From Treponema sp. (GTDB lineage: Bacteria > Spirochaetota > Spirochaetia > Treponematales > Treponemataceae): a stretch of 35,552 nucleotides of DNA. The notes under the pieces were generated by a model. That model did not search any database. It saw only the letters and a list, made by a program, of their open reading frames with translations, and was not told the origin of the DNA. Shown here piece by piece: positions 7,527 to 16,199 of this stretch; positions within the stretch are counted from its first letter, which is position 1, and every line of letters starts with the position of its first letter. The position numbers and the translations under genes were made by a program. Where the stretch lies: assembly GCA_018385395.1 (NCBI GenBank), contig JAHBAD010000146.1:1-35552 (forward strand), read 5' to 3'.

Positions 7527-9035
7527 GTGCAGAACGATATTGTTTTACAGATGCGTGGTATTTCAAAGTTCTTTCCGGGCGTAAAAGCCCTTCAAAATGT
7601 TGATTTTACACTTCGCAAAGGTGAGATTCATGCCCTTATGGGAGAAAATGGGGCTGGAAAATCAACTCTTATTAAAGTACTTACAGGTGTTTACCAGAAA
7701 GATGCTGGTGAAGTTAGAATTGAAGACAAGCCTGTTATAATCCGTTCTCCACAGGATGCCCAGAATGCAGGCATCTCTACTGTTTACCAGGAAATCACCC
7801 TCTGCAACAACCTTACTGTTGCAGAAAACATATATATAGGACGCACAAAAAGTGCCTTTACAAACTGGAAAAAGATGAATGAAGACGCCGGTAAAATTCT
7901 GGAAGATCTTCAGATTCCATGTAAACCGGACCAGCAGCTTTCAAGCTGTTCAATTGCAGTTCAGCAGATGGTCGCAATTGCCCGTGCTGTTGATATGGAA
8001 TGTAAAATCCTTATTCTTGACGAACCTACATCTTCCCTGGATGAACAGGAAGTATCAAAACTTTTCAAACTCATGCTGAACCTGAAATCTAAAGGGGTTG
8101 GAATTATTTTCGTAACTCACTTCCTTGAACAGGTTTATGAAGTTTGTGACAGAATTACCGTTCTTCGTGACGGACAGCTTGTTGATGAATACCTTATTGC
8201 TGACTGTCCTAAGGTTGTTCTTGTTTCAAAAATGCTTGGAAAGGAACTGGATGGACTTTCAAAAGTAAAGAAACCTGAAGGGGTTATCGAACATTCTGAC
8301 TGTGAAGTTCCGGTTTACGAAGCTGAAGGACTTTCTGCCGTTTCAAGAATCAAACCTTTCAATATTAAAATTTTCAAAGGCGAAGTAAACGGTTTTACAG
8401 GACTTCTTGGTTCAGGACGTTCTGAATGTGTTCGTGCAATTTTTGGCGCCGATAAAGTAACTTCCGGAAAAGTTCGGATTAACGGAAAAGATGTAAAAAT
8501 CAATAAACCGATTGATGCTATGAAAAACGGAATTTCTTACCTTGCCGAAGACCGTAAACGGGATGGAATTATCGGGGACCTTTCTGTCCGCGAGAACCTT
8601 ATTCTGGCCCTTCAGGTTCTTAAAGGAATGGGACGCCCTATTTCAAAAGCACAGGCAAAAAAATTCACAGAAGAATATATCAAGCTTCTTGAAATCAAAA
8701 CTGCTTCCACAGAGACTCCAATCAAAAGTCTTTCCGGCGGGAACCAGCAGAAAGTTATTCTTGCCCGCTGGCTCCTTGCAAATCCTCAGTACCTGATTCT
8801 TGACGAACCAACCCGCGGTATTGATATCGGAACAAAGCTTGAAATCCAGGATCTGGTTCTGAAACTTGCAAAGGAGGGAAAATCGGTTACTTTCATCTCT
8901 TCAGAAATTGATGAAATGCTCCGAACCTGTTCACGTCTTACAGTTATGCGCGACCTGAAAGTTGTAGGCGAACTTAAAGGCGAAGACCTTACTCAGACAA
9001 AAATTATGGAAACTATTGCGGGAGGAAACAAATAA
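7527..9035 (+). CDS. ytfR: YtfR-like sugar ABC transporter ATPase (two ABC domains)
   Basis: This cytoplasmic ATPase powers the YtfQRT-YjfF importer. The 502-residue protein contains two ABC domains in tandem, as in MglA, RbsA and E. coli YtfR (500 residues). The first has Walker A GENGAGKST and the Walker B stretch ILILDEPTSSLDE. The second has the degenerate GLLGSGRSE in place of Walker A, then LSGGNQQKVILARWL and LILDEPTRGIDIG. The start is a GTG at 7527, 8 bases after GGAGG. A longer in-frame reading from a TTG at 7452 would translate the terminator hairpin and is rejected. The stop overlaps the ytfT ATG by one base. Confidence 0.95.
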   Translation: MQNDIVLQMRGISKFFPGVKALQNVDFTLRKGEIHALMGENGAGKSTLIKVLTGVYQKDAGEVRIEDKPVIIRSPQDAQNAGISTVYQEITLCNNLTVAENIYIGRTKSAFTNWKKMNEDAGKILEDLQIPCKPDQQLSSCSIAVQQMVAIARAVDMECKILILDEPTSSLDEQEVSKLFKLMLNLKSKGVGIIFVTHFLEQVYEVCDRITVLRDGQLVDEYLIADCPKVVLVSKMLGKELDGLSKVKKPEGVIEHSDCEVPVYEAEGLSAVSRIKPFNIKIFKGEVNGFTGLLGSGRSECVRAIFGADKVTSGKVRINGKDVKINKPIDAMKNGISYLAEDRKRDGIIGDLSVRENLILALQVLKGMGRPISKAQAKKFTEEYIKLLEIKTASTETPIKSLSGGNQQKVILARWLLANPQYLILDEPTRGIDIGTKLEIQDLVLKLAKEGKSVTFISSEIDEMLRTCSRLTVMRDLKVVGELKGEDLTQTKIMETIAGGNK

Positions 9036-10135
9036 TGGCTGAAAACAAAGTAAAATCATTCTTCAAAGGGCTCCTGCATAATCAGATTATTATTCCCCTT
9101 GCTGCCCTTTTAATTCTTGTTCTTATCAATCTTATTGCTGACCCAAGTTTCTTCAGAATCACACTTGGCAGATCAAGCGCAGGCTACCCTGTTCTTTCAG
9201 GTTACCTGATTACAATTCTGGACTATGCTTCGGAACTTGCAATTCTTGCCATCGGTATGACACTAGTTACAGCGGCTTCCGGCGGACAGGATATTTCCGT
9301 TGGTTCATGTATCGCCATTGCAGGTTCTGTTATTCTCCGTGTTCTTTGCGGAAACGCCGGTGCTCATCCTGAAACAATGCAGCATTCAATCTTCCTTGCA
9401 TTCATGGTAGCCCTTCTTGTTTCAATGGCCTTCGGAGCCTTCAACGGCGTCCTTGTTGCCTATTTCAAAATCCAGCCTATGATTGCAACTTTGATTCTGT
9501 TTACAGCAGGTCGTTCAATCGCAGCATGGATTAACCACAACGAACTTCCAATCATCAAAGATGCAGTATTCGGTTACTTCGGAAACTTCATTCCGGGCAT
9601 TGCTCTTCCGACACCAGTATTCATTGCAATCCTTTGTATGATAATTATCTGGCTTGTCCTTAAGTTTACAACACTTGGTCTTTACGCACAGTCAGTTGGT
9701 ATCAACAGTGCATCTTCAAGACTGAACGGTATCAACCCTGAACTTATCAAACTGATTACTTACGTAATTATGGGAATGTGTGTTGCCGTTGCAGGTCTCA
9801 TTAAAGTGTCACGTATTCAGACAATCAACTACTCGGTTGTCGCAACTGATATCGAAATGGATGCCATCCTTGCTGTCGCACTTGGTGGAAACGCTCTTTC
9901 AGGCGGAAAATTCAACATGTGGGCTTCAATTCTCGGTGCATACGTTATCCAGTTCCTGACAACAACACTTTACAAGTTCAACGTAATGTCTACTGCCCTT
10001 CCTGCTTACAAGGCTGTAGTTGTTATTATCCTTGTTGTCCTTAGTGCACCTGTCGTTCGTGAAAAACTTAAACACCTCGGAAAAATCATTTCCGGAAAGA
10101 TGAATAAAAAACCGGTTACAGTGGAGGCTAAATAA
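9035..10135 (+). CDS. ytfT: YtfT-like sugar ABC transporter permease
   Basis: This is one of two inner-membrane permeases of the importer. The 366-residue hydrophobic protein belongs to the BPD_transp_2 family (RbsC, YtfT). Family motifs include IGMTLVTAASGGQDISVGS in an early membrane segment and ALGGNALSGGKFNMWASILGA near the end. The GINSASSRLNGIN stretch corresponds to the conserved cytoplasmic loop that contacts the ATPase. It overlaps ytfR and yjfF by one base each (TAATG), with GGGAGG ahead of its start, so the three are translationally coupled. The choice of YtfT over YjfF follows gene order and the longer, YtfT-like N-terminus. Confidence 0.9.
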   Translation: MAENKVKSFFKGLLHNQIIIPLAALLILVLINLIADPSFFRITLGRSSAGYPVLSGYLITILDYASELAILAIGMTLVTAASGGQDISVGSCIAIAGSVILRVLCGNAGAHPETMQHSIFLAFMVALLVSMAFGAFNGVLVAYFKIQPMIATLILFTAGRSIAAWINHNELPIIKDAVFGYFGNFIPGIALPTPVFIAILCMIIIWLVLKFTTLGLYAQSVGINSASSRLNGINPELIKLITYVIMGMCVAVAGLIKVSRIQTINYSVVATDIEMDAILAVALGGNALSGGKFNMWASILGAYVIQFLTTTLYKFNVMSTALPAYKAVVVIILVVLSAPVVREKLKHLGKIISGKMNKKPVTVEAK

Positions 10136-11181
10136 TGAAAAACAAAATCAAACCACAGAAACCACTTACAAACAAAAAGAAGCTTTCAGATTCAAACCTT
10201 CTGCTTCTTATTACAATCTGCGTTTTTGCAGCTATGTATCTTTTTGCAATCATCTTCCTTGGAAAAGGTTTCCGTAAACCTCAAGGATTCTTCAACCTGC
10301 TTAATGACAATGCAGCACTGATTATCCTGTCATGTTCTTTAAGCCTTGTTATGATTACAGGCGGAATTGATATTTCCGTTGGTACATTAACAGCTCTTGT
10401 TTGTATGAGCTGTGCCGTTCACCTGGATAGACAAGACGGAACAGTATTTACAGCAATCCTCATTGCTCTTGGAATCGGACTTGCATTCGGTCTTGTTCAG
10501 GGCTTCCTTATTGCATACCTTGATATCCAGCCATTCATTGTAACTCTTGCCGGTATGTTCTTTGCAAAAGGTATGACAACAATCGTAAATGCCACTCAGT
10601 TCAATGTTCAGCACGAAGGATTCCAGGCTCTTAAATCAACACGAATCTATGTTCCTTTAATGGGTTCATATAACAAACTTGGTGACTGGGTTCCAGCCTA
10701 TGTTGAGATTGGTGTAATAGTTGCCATTCTTGTTGTAATCGGACTTTTTGCCCTTCTTAAATGGGGAAAACTTGGACGCCACTTCTACGCAATCGGTGGA
10801 AACGCATACAGTGCAAACATGCTTGGTATAAATGTAAAACGCACAAAATTCCTTGCACACGTTATCTGTTCTGTTCTTGCCGGTGTTGGCGGATGGGTTT
10901 ACTTCATGCATGTAGGTTCTGGTTCTCCAAGCCATGCAGCCGGAGCTGAAATGAACGCCATTGCATCTTCAATTATTGGAGGAACAATGCTTACAGGTGG
11001 CGTTGGAAACATTATCGGAACATTCTTCGGTGTAATTTCCCTTGCTACAATCAAGAACATTGTTTCTTCCCTTGGTCTTGATGAAGCCTGGTGGACAAAC
11101 ATTACTGTTGCAGCAATGATCTGTATCTTCCTTCTGGTACAGAGCCTTGTTCTTTCAAGAAAAAATAAAGATTCAGTATAA
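10135..11181 (+). CDS. yjfF: YjfF-like sugar ABC transporter permease
   Basis: This is the second inner-membrane permease of the importer. The 348-residue hydrophobic BPD_transp_2 protein has LSLVMITGGIDISVGT early and SSIIGGTMLTGGVGNIIGT late. The loop IGGNAYSANMLGINVKR is typical of YjfF and RbsC relatives. Having two distinct permeases, rather than one forming a homodimer, is a hallmark of the YtfQRT-YjfF system. The ATG shares its first base with the ytfT stop and follows a GGAGG site. An 8-bp terminator hairpin follows at 11217. Confidence 0.9.
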   Translation: MKNKIKPQKPLTNKKKLSDSNLLLLITICVFAAMYLFAIIFLGKGFRKPQGFFNLLNDNAALIILSCSLSLVMITGGIDISVGTLTALVCMSCAVHLDRQDGTVFTAILIALGIGLAFGLVQGFLIAYLDIQPFIVTLAGMFFAKGMTTIVNATQFNVQHEGFQALKSTRIYVPLMGSYNKLGDWVPAYVEIGVIVAILVVIGLFALLKWGKLGRHFYAIGGNAYSANMLGINVKRTKFLAHVICSVLAGVGGWVYFMHVGSGSPSHAAGAEMNAIASSIIGGTMLTGGVGNIIGTFFGVISLATIKNIVSSLGLDEAWWTNITVAAMICIFLLVQSLVLSRKNKDSV

Positions 11182-11216
11182 ACACATAACAGATTAAGAA
11201 AACCTCCAAGATTTAT

Positions 11217-11256
11217 ACCGGAAGTTTAAGAGTTTCTTAGGCTTCCGGTTTTTTTT
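11217..11256 (+). terminator. terminator after yjfF
   Basis: ACCGGAAG (11217-11224) pairs with CTTCCGGT (11242-11249), followed by a run of eight T. The right arm overlaps the last codons of the convergent regulator gene. Confidence 0.8.
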
Positions 11257-12025
11257 GCTTTCTGAACTGAAGTGGTGAAAGACCGTTTGATTTTTTAAAC
11301 GAACGGATGAAGTTTTCACATGCAGTATAACCGCAAGCTTCTGCTATTTCGTTTACAGTCATTTCTGTGGTTTCCAGAAGATGGCGGGCTTTTTCATTTA
11401 TGAGATTATGAATATCGTCTGCAGGTGAAAGACCAAAATGATCTTTATAAAGATTAGTAAAATGGCTTCTTGTCAATCCGTAATCATCGGCCATTAAATT
11501 TACATTCCATTGTTCCGGGTTCTGTTCAACCTTTTTTCGCAAAGTATTCAATTTGAAGTTGATTTCATTTTCACGTTTTATCCTGCTGCTTGAAAAACGT
11601 CTGATCTGCGAAAGTTCACTCATAACATTGGCACAGGCAAGCCCGATTGAGGTGCTCTGATCTGTTAGTTTTTCTGTAAGCGCCCAGGTTATAAATTTCA
11701 TCTGAGTTTTGTAATCAGAAGAAACATCTATATAGAAGATTTCATCAAACGGAAGATCAACATTAAAGAAAAAATCATCATCTGCTTCAAACTTTATATA
11801 ATCGTACAAAAGTTCACCTGAAACGGCTTTATAAAACTGTGGAGTACCAGATTTATAGATAATACATGCATCACTCTCTGTTTGAATATTGGCATTATTC
11901 AACTGAAGAATAACAGGACAGTAAAAATGGAGAAAAGTAAATTTTGTGGAAACATGGGGGTGGTCAAAACAAAAACCAGGTTCTTCATCCTTTTTATAAT
12001 AACCGCCCACTACACTGGCACTCAT
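11237..12025 (-). CDS. AraC-family transcriptional regulator
   Basis: The 262-residue protein ends in a double helix-turn-helix AraC domain (about residues 165-258). The first helix pair is MADDYGLTRSHFTNLYKDHF and the second is TVNEIAEACGYTACENFIRS, followed by KKSNGLSPLQFR. The N-terminal 150 residues look like a cupin-type effector domain (DHPHVSTKFTFLHFYCPVIL region). It converges on the sugar transporter operon, and a phased direct repeat lies before ytfQ, so it is probably that operon's sugar-responsive activator. It is divergent from sufS, with 117 bp between the starts. The start codon at 12025 has only a weak ribosome site. Confidence 0.9.
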   Translation of the reverse strand: MSASVVGGYYKKDEEPGFCFDHPHVSTKFTFLHFYCPVILQLNNANIQTESDACIIYKSGTPQFYKAVSGELLYDYIKFEADDDFFFNVDLPFDEIFYIDVSSDYKTQMKFITWALTEKLTDQSTSIGLACANVMSELSQIRRFSSSRIKRENEINFKLNTLRKKVEQNPEQWNVNLMADDYGLTRSHFTNLYKDHFGLSPADDIHNLINEKARHLLETTEMTVNEIAEACGYTACENFIRSFKKSNGLSPLQFRKQKKPEA

Positions 12026-12070
12026 TCTTATATTTTATAATGGAAAAATCAATCGGGCAATTTATTTATT

Positions 12071-12078
12071 AAACGTTT
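12071..12078. promoter_or_regulatory. AAACGTTT palindrome in araC-sufS intergenic region
   Basis: An 8-bp palindrome with the same CG-centred core as the 14-bp palindrome at 1-14. It lies between the divergent regulator and sufS, 30 bp upstream of the predicted sufS -35. It may be a LacI-type half-conserved site; the support is weak. Confidence 0.2.
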
Positions 12079-12107
12079 TACTCATTTGTTATTACTCTGC
12101 AATAATA

Positions 12108-12136
12108 TTCAAATTTTTTGCAATTTTGTGTATATT
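12108..12136 (+). promoter_or_regulatory. promoter for sufS, predicted leaderless start
   Basis: TTCAAA (12108-12113), a 17-bp spacer and TATATT (12131-12136) precede the sufS ATG at 12143 by only six bases. Transcription should begin at or next to the ATG. No Shine-Dalgarno sequence is present. Confidence 0.5.
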
Positions 12137-12142
12137 ATTTAT

Positions 12143-13369
12143 ATGGCAATAGAGAATAAGTATCGCAAGGATTTTCCTTTTTTTTCACAGAACCCGGAAA
12201 AGGGTCTTGTTTATTTTGATAATGCAGCAACTACACACAGACCTTATCTTGTGATTGATGCCATGACTCACTTCCATGCTACACAGAATGCAAATCCCCT
12301 TCGCGGACTTTACACTTTAAGTGAACGGGCAACAAAAGCTTACGAAGATGCCCGTGCTACAGTAGCTGCTTTTCTTGGTGCTTCCAGACCAGAAGAAATC
12401 ATTTTTACAAGAAACACTTCCGAAAGCTTAAACCTTATTGCTTACACCTGGGCAATGGACAATATAAAAGAAGGTGATGAAATTGTTGTTTCAATTATGG
12501 AACACCATTCAAACATCTGTCCATGGCAGATGGTAGCAAAAGCAAAAAACGCTGTTCTTAAATTCATGGAATGTGACAAATTCGGAAATCTTCCTGAATC
12601 AGAATTTGAAAAGATTACTTCCAAAACAAAACTTGTTTCCTTTGGACATGTTTCAAACGTTCTTGGAATTACAAATCCTGTAAAACGCCTTGCAGAAATT
12701 GCACACAAAAACGGTGCCATTATGGTAGTTGACGGTGCTCAAAGCGCACCACACTTTGGCATAAACGTTCAGGAAATCGGTGCTGATTTCTATGCAATTT
12801 CTGGACATAAATTCGGCGGGCCTATGGGAATTGGTGCTCTTTACGGCCGCTATGAACTTTTAGATAACATGAGTCCATTCCTTCGTGGCGGCGAAATGAT
12901 TGAATACGTAACACGGGAAGGTGCAACCTGGGCCGAAGTTCCTCATAAATTTGAAGCGGGAACTGTGAATGCTTCAGGGGCAGTAGGAATGGCTGCAGCT
13001 ATCCGTTACCTTAAGTCAATCGGACTTGATAACATTGAAGCCCACTGCGACAAACTGGCAAAAATGATGATGGATGGAATGAAAGAAATCCCTTACATAA
13101 ACCTTATTGGAAACGAAGATCCTTCAAAACATTCTGGAATCGTTACCTTTACTGTAGACGGCGTACATCCTCATGACATTGCAAGTCTTTTAAGCGATGA
13201 AAACATTGCAATCCGTGCAGGACACCACTGTGCGCAGCCCCTTGGAAAATATCTTGGAGTTCAGTCTTCTGCCCGTGCTTCAATGTACCTTTATAATACC
13301 GAAGATGAAGTTTCTTACTTCCTAGATAAAATTGCACAGGTTCGAAAATGGTCGGGCTACAAAGACTAA
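12143..13369 (+). CDS. sufS: SufS, group II cysteine desulfurase
   Basis: SufS is a PLP enzyme that removes sulfur from cysteine and passes it on as a persulfide for Fe-S assembly. The 408-residue protein has the PLP-binding Lys223 in SGHKFGGPMGIGALYG and the catalytic Cys363 in RAGHHCAQPLGKYL, the group II pattern. VDGAQSAPHF and EHHSNICPW are further family marks. The start is MAIENKYRKDFPFF. A longer reading from 12086 runs through the promoter and is rejected. No ribosome site precedes the ATG, which sits where transcription is predicted to start. The sulfur acceptor sufU follows 10 bases after the stop. ThiI at 34029 is another likely recipient of its sulfur. Confidence 0.95.
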   Translation: MAIENKYRKDFPFFSQNPEKGLVYFDNAATTHRPYLVIDAMTHFHATQNANPLRGLYTLSERATKAYEDARATVAAFLGASRPEEIIFTRNTSESLNLIAYTWAMDNIKEGDEIVVSIMEHHSNICPWQMVAKAKNAVLKFMECDKFGNLPESEFEKITSKTKLVSFGHVSNVLGITNPVKRLAEIAHKNGAIMVVDGAQSAPHFGINVQEIGADFYAISGHKFGGPMGIGALYGRYELLDNMSPFLRGGEMIEYVTREGATWAEVPHKFEAGTVNASGAVGMAAAIRYLKSIGLDNIEAHCDKLAKMMMDGMKEIPYINLIGNEDPSKHSGIVTFTVDGVHPHDIASLLSDENIAIRAGHHCAQPLGKYLGVQSSARASMYLYNTEDEVSYFLDKIAQVRKWSGYKD

Positions 13370-13379
13370 GGAAATAACT

Positions 13380-13811
13380 ATGGACACAAAAGAACTTTAC
13401 CGTGAAATCTTAAACGAACATAACATTAACCCTATTCATAAAAAAGATATGTCATCTCCTTCCCTTACCTGTAACGGCGTGAACCCGTCTTGTGGAGACG
13501 AAATCACACTGAACATCAAATTTGATGATGCGGGTGAAAAAGTTGTGGATGCAAGTTTTACAGGAAGCGGCTGTGCAATCAGTCAGGCTTCAGTTGATAT
13601 GATGGCTGAACTGGTTATCGGAAAAACAAAAGAAGAAGCCTTAAAACTTGCCGACATTTTTGACCGCATGATAAAAGGAACAGTTTCTGATGAAGAGCTT
13701 GAAGACCTGGACGAAGCGGCTGCTCTTCAGGATATTTCCCATATGCCTGCCCGTGTAAAATGTGCAATGCTTGGCTGGCGAACAATGAAAGAAATGCTTG
13801 GTGTAAAGTAA
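13380..13811 (+). CDS. sufU: SufU-type sulfurtransferase (IscU-like)
   Basis: SufU accepts persulfide sulfur from SufS through a zinc-ligand swap and hands it to SufBCD. The 143-residue protein has Cys38 and Asp40 (NPSCGD), Cys65 (GSGCAISQAS) and Cys128 (RVKCAMLGW), the conserved zinc ligands of SufU. It also has the 18-20 residue insertion before the last cysteine that separates SufU from IscU. The start at 13380 follows AAGGA next to the sufS stop. Together with sufCBD it makes up a Gram-positive-style SUF pathway without SufE or SufA in view. Confidence 0.95.
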   Translation: MDTKELYREILNEHNINPIHKKDMSSPSLTCNGVNPSCGDEITLNIKFDDAGEKVVDASFTGSGCAISQASVDMMAELVIGKTKEEALKLADIFDRMIKGTVSDEELEDLDEAAALQDISHMPARVKCAMLGWRTMKEMLGVK

Positions 13812-13836
13812 ACATTCCACTTAATCATTCAGCATC

Positions 13837-13865
13837 TTGAAACAAAAAGGTATTTAGTATAATAT
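13837..13865 (+). promoter_or_regulatory. promoter for tRNA-Arg(UCU)
   Basis: TTGAAA (13837-13842) is followed by TATAATAT (13858-13865), leaving 15 bp to TATAAT or 17 bp to TAATAT. The same layout, TTGACA plus TATAATAT at the same spacing, precedes the tRNA-Leu/Gly cluster at 30119. Confidence 0.5.
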
Positions 13866-13876
13866 AAATATCACCT

Positions 13877-13951
13877 GGCGCTTTAGCTCAGCTGGATTAG
13901 AGCATGTGCCTTCTAAGCACAGGGTCGCCTGTTCGAGTCAGGCAAGCGTCA
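13877..13951 (+). tRNA. tRNA-Arg (anticodon UCU)
   Basis: A full 75-nt cloverleaf: acceptor GGCGCTT/AAGCGTC (one G-T pair), D arm GCTC/GAGC, anticodon stem TGTGC/GCACA with loop CTTCTAA (anticodon TCT at 13912-13914), T arm GCCTG-TTCGAGT-CAGGC and discriminator A. CCA is not encoded. It reads AGA/AGG codons. Confidence 0.97.
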
Positions 13952-13953
13952 AT

Positions 13954-13984
13954 AAAAAAGGGCTTCAATTTGAAGTCCTTTTTT
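13954..13984. terminator. bidirectional terminator between tRNA-Arg and PAP2 gene
   Basis: A 14-bp hairpin with AAAAAAGGGCTTCA on the left and TGAAGTCCTTTTTT on the right, with a 3-nt loop. The A-run and T-run flanks allow it to stop the tRNA transcript from the left and the reverse-strand operon from the right. Confidence 0.85.
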
Positions 13985-14028
13985 ATTTAACTTTCTTTTT
14001 CAGACGAGGGTTCAATTACCCCATCAAC

Positions 14029-14835
14029 TTAAAACTTCATTGTTACCATAACACCGTTTGGAACTACTGCAAGTTTCGGAGCTTTTTCATCTTTTCCAAA
14101 ATCAAGAGTATGAAGCCACGGAACCAGGAAGCCCATAGAAGTTCCAAGGACAGCACCGCAAAGAACATCAGTTGGGAAATGACACCCTGCTGAAATACGC
14201 ATTCCGGCAACAGTACAGCAAAGACCATAGCTTCCTGCAGCAACTGCAAATCTCCATGGAGAACCGGGAAAATAATTCCAGAACACATAGCTTGTAAAAG
14301 TTGCGGCTGCAAAACTCATAGTTGAATGTCCTGAAACAAATGAATTTGCCCAGTCATGTTCTTCAAGAACATCTTTTTCAGGCCAGCCTTCAAAATACAT
14401 ATAAGGACGTGGACGATAAACAGCAAGTTTAATTGATTCTTTTATTCCCTGAGCCAGCAGCATTGTTTCAGCATACATTGTAAAACATTTAAGCCATTCA
14501 GAGTTATCTGCAGCAGCAAGTGTAAGTGGAAGAGCAAATGAGGAAATGAGGAGGCCGTCACTAATTTTATCAACCGTGTGATTGTATGGGTGAGCAAGTT
14601 TTGCATCAAAACCATTTACATTTTCCAGATTACAGATTTCTCCCTGATAAAGATTCTGATTCAATTTAAGGCCCTTTGACAGAACAAGCTGTGTACCATA
14701 AATTGCAGAACCTGTTCCAAGAAGAACACCGTCTGTAACAGGATGTAATTTAAATTCCGCTCCTGAAACAGGAAGCGAAATCAAACCCGAAAGAATTACT
14801 GCCAGAGCAGCAATCTTTTTTCCTTTAATAATCAT
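14029..14835 (-). CDS. PAP2-family phosphatase, exported
   Basis: This is a membrane-associated acid phosphatase of the PAP2 superfamily, whose members dephosphorylate lipid phosphates such as undecaprenyl pyrophosphate or phosphatidic acid. The three catalytic blocks are present: KX6RP as Lys136...Arg143-Pro144 (KLAVYRPRP), SGH at 168-170 (SFVSGHST) and RX5HX3D as Arg213, His219 and Asp223 (MRISAGCHFPTD). The 268-residue protein starts with a signal-like segment and has hydrophobic helices around 93-110 and 195-235. The ribosome site is AGGAG. It is the last gene of the reverse-strand block, 32 bp after lolE. The substrate is unknown. Confidence 0.88.
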   Translation of the reverse strand: MIIKGKKIAALAVILSGLISLPVSGAEFKLHPVTDGVLLGTGSAIYGTQLVLSKGLKLNQNLYQGEICNLENVNGFDAKLAHPYNHTVDKISDGLLISSFALPLTLAAADNSEWLKCFTMYAETMLLAQGIKESIKLAVYRPRPYMYFEGWPEKDVLEEHDWANSFVSGHSTMSFAAATFTSYVFWNYFPGSPWRFAVAAGSYGLCCTVAGMRISAGCHFPTDVLCGAVLGTSMGFLVPWLHTLDFGKDEKAPKLAVVPNGVMVTMKF

Positions 14836-14867
14836 AAAAGATCTCCTAAAAAATATATTTGTGTGTT

Positions 14868-16199
14868 TTAATTTTTCTGTAACAAAACAATAGGTTTTTC
14901 TTTCCCAGCCTTATAAGATGGAATAAAACTTACAACAAGCGAAAGCACAAGAGTCAAAAGAACAATAGCGAATATCTGATTGAATGGAATGTTTACAGGA
15001 ATTTCTGAAAGATAATAGGCAGGATCCATAAGATGAATCTGTCTGATTTCTGAAAGTGGAACACCTTTTATAAGATATAAGAGTTTTCCGATTTCATTTA
15101 CTATTTTTTCAGCACCTTTTACAAGACTATTTGCATTTACACTTAGCAGAAGTCCTACTGGAAGGCCAACAATGACACCTCCTGTTCCACAGGCAAAACC
15201 TGTCAAAAGAAAGGAGAAAGTAATTCCATTATTTGAAGCACCAAAGCTTTTTAAAATAGCAATTTCTTTTCGTCGCTCCATAACAAGCATTACTATTGCA
15301 GAAGAAATATTAACTGATGCAACAAGAACAATAAGCAGCATTATAAAAACAAGCATAACACGGGTTGATGAAAAGTTTTCAAATTCCGCCCCGTTCATCT
15401 CGTTCCATGTATATACATTTGCATGACGCTGAACAATGTCTTCAACTTCATTTCTGGTTTTATTAAGTGTTGATGAAAAAGGATCTTCAGTTTCAATCAT
15501 TATTGAAAAATCAGCTGTATTTAAAGGAACTGAATCATAGGCCACATCGATGGGAATAAAGACCCAGAGGGCGTCCAGTTCCTGATAACCTGAACTGATA
15601 ATTGCGGAAACCTTGAAAGTGGTAAGTTTGGGAGTAAGAGTTCCGTTATTTCCCGTCTTTGTTGTAATAAGACGGAAAGAATCTCCAGGAACAATATTAA
15701 GGGTTTCTGCAAGTTTCTGTCCAACAACAGCGTTCTTAACCCCTGAAAAAAAATCTGAAAGATCTCCATCACAAACTGTGAACAAGGAACTAAAAGCTTT
15801 ATTCGTAACAAATATGTCAGCCGGAACGGCACGGACCTGTGCACCAGCCCTTTCCTTTTTTCCTCCCGCCAAAGCAGTAAGGGAAACCTGAGGATAAGCA
15901 TTTGTAACACCTTCAGCTTTTTTTATCTCATCTGCAAAATTTTGAAAAGCTTTTGAAGAAACAATATTTCGGGAATTTCTTGCCACAAGTGCTTCAAGAT
16001 GACTGGAAGAAAGACCTATAAGTCGTTCTGTCATTCCTTCTATCATTCCGTTTGTAACTGTAAGAACAACAACAAGAGGGACAATAGAAAGTCCAATGCA
16101 AAGCAGAGCCCCCATTAAACTTCGTCTTGCAGAAGACTTTTTTTCTGCTTTAGGAAAAATAAGAGAATATGCAAACATTAAGGATGCTTTTAGTTTCAT
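14868..16199 (-). CDS. lolE: LolE-like lipoprotein-releasing permease
   Basis: This is the second inner-membrane permease of the LolCDE complex, which extracts outer-membrane-bound lipoproteins. The 443-residue protein has an N-terminal membrane helix (about 28-50, LCIGLSIVPLVVVLTVTNGM), a large periplasmic MacB-type domain and three C-terminal helices of the FtsX family, including VIMLVMERRKEIAILKSFGA. Its ATG overlaps the lolD stop by one base. It is a paralogue of the protein at 16878-18176. I call it LolE by position after lolD; the C and E labels are interchangeable on sequence alone. Confidence 0.85.
   Translation of the reverse strand: MKLKASLMFAYSLIFPKAEKKSSARRSLMGALLCIGLSIVPLVVVLTVTNGMIEGMTERLIGLSSSHLEALVARNSRNIVSSKAFQNFADEIKKAEGVTNAYPQVSLTALAGGKKERAGAQVRAVPADIFVTNKAFSSLFTVCDGDLSDFFSGVKNAVVGQKLAETLNIVPGDSFRLITTKTGNNGTLTPKLTTFKVSAIISSGYQELDALWVFIPIDVAYDSVPLNTADFSIMIETEDPFSSTLNKTRNEVEDIVQRHANVYTWNEMNGAEFENFSSTRVMLVFIMLLIVLVASVNISSAIVMLVMERRKEIAILKSFGASNNGITFSFLLTGFACGTGGVIVGLPVGLLLSVNANSLVKGAEKIVNEIGKLLYLIKGVPLSEIRQIHLMDPAYYLSEIPVNIPFNQIFAIVLLTLVLSLVVSFIPSYKAGKEKPIVLLQKN

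Noticed and set aside
6453..12025. Transporter plus AraC block considered as a recent horizontal island
   Set aside because: There are no integrase, tRNA-end duplications or visible change in base or codon use; only the split of suf suggests insertion.
12086..12142. Upstream extension of SufS
   Set aside because: It covers the predicted promoter and has no family similarity; MAIENKYRKDF is the natural start.
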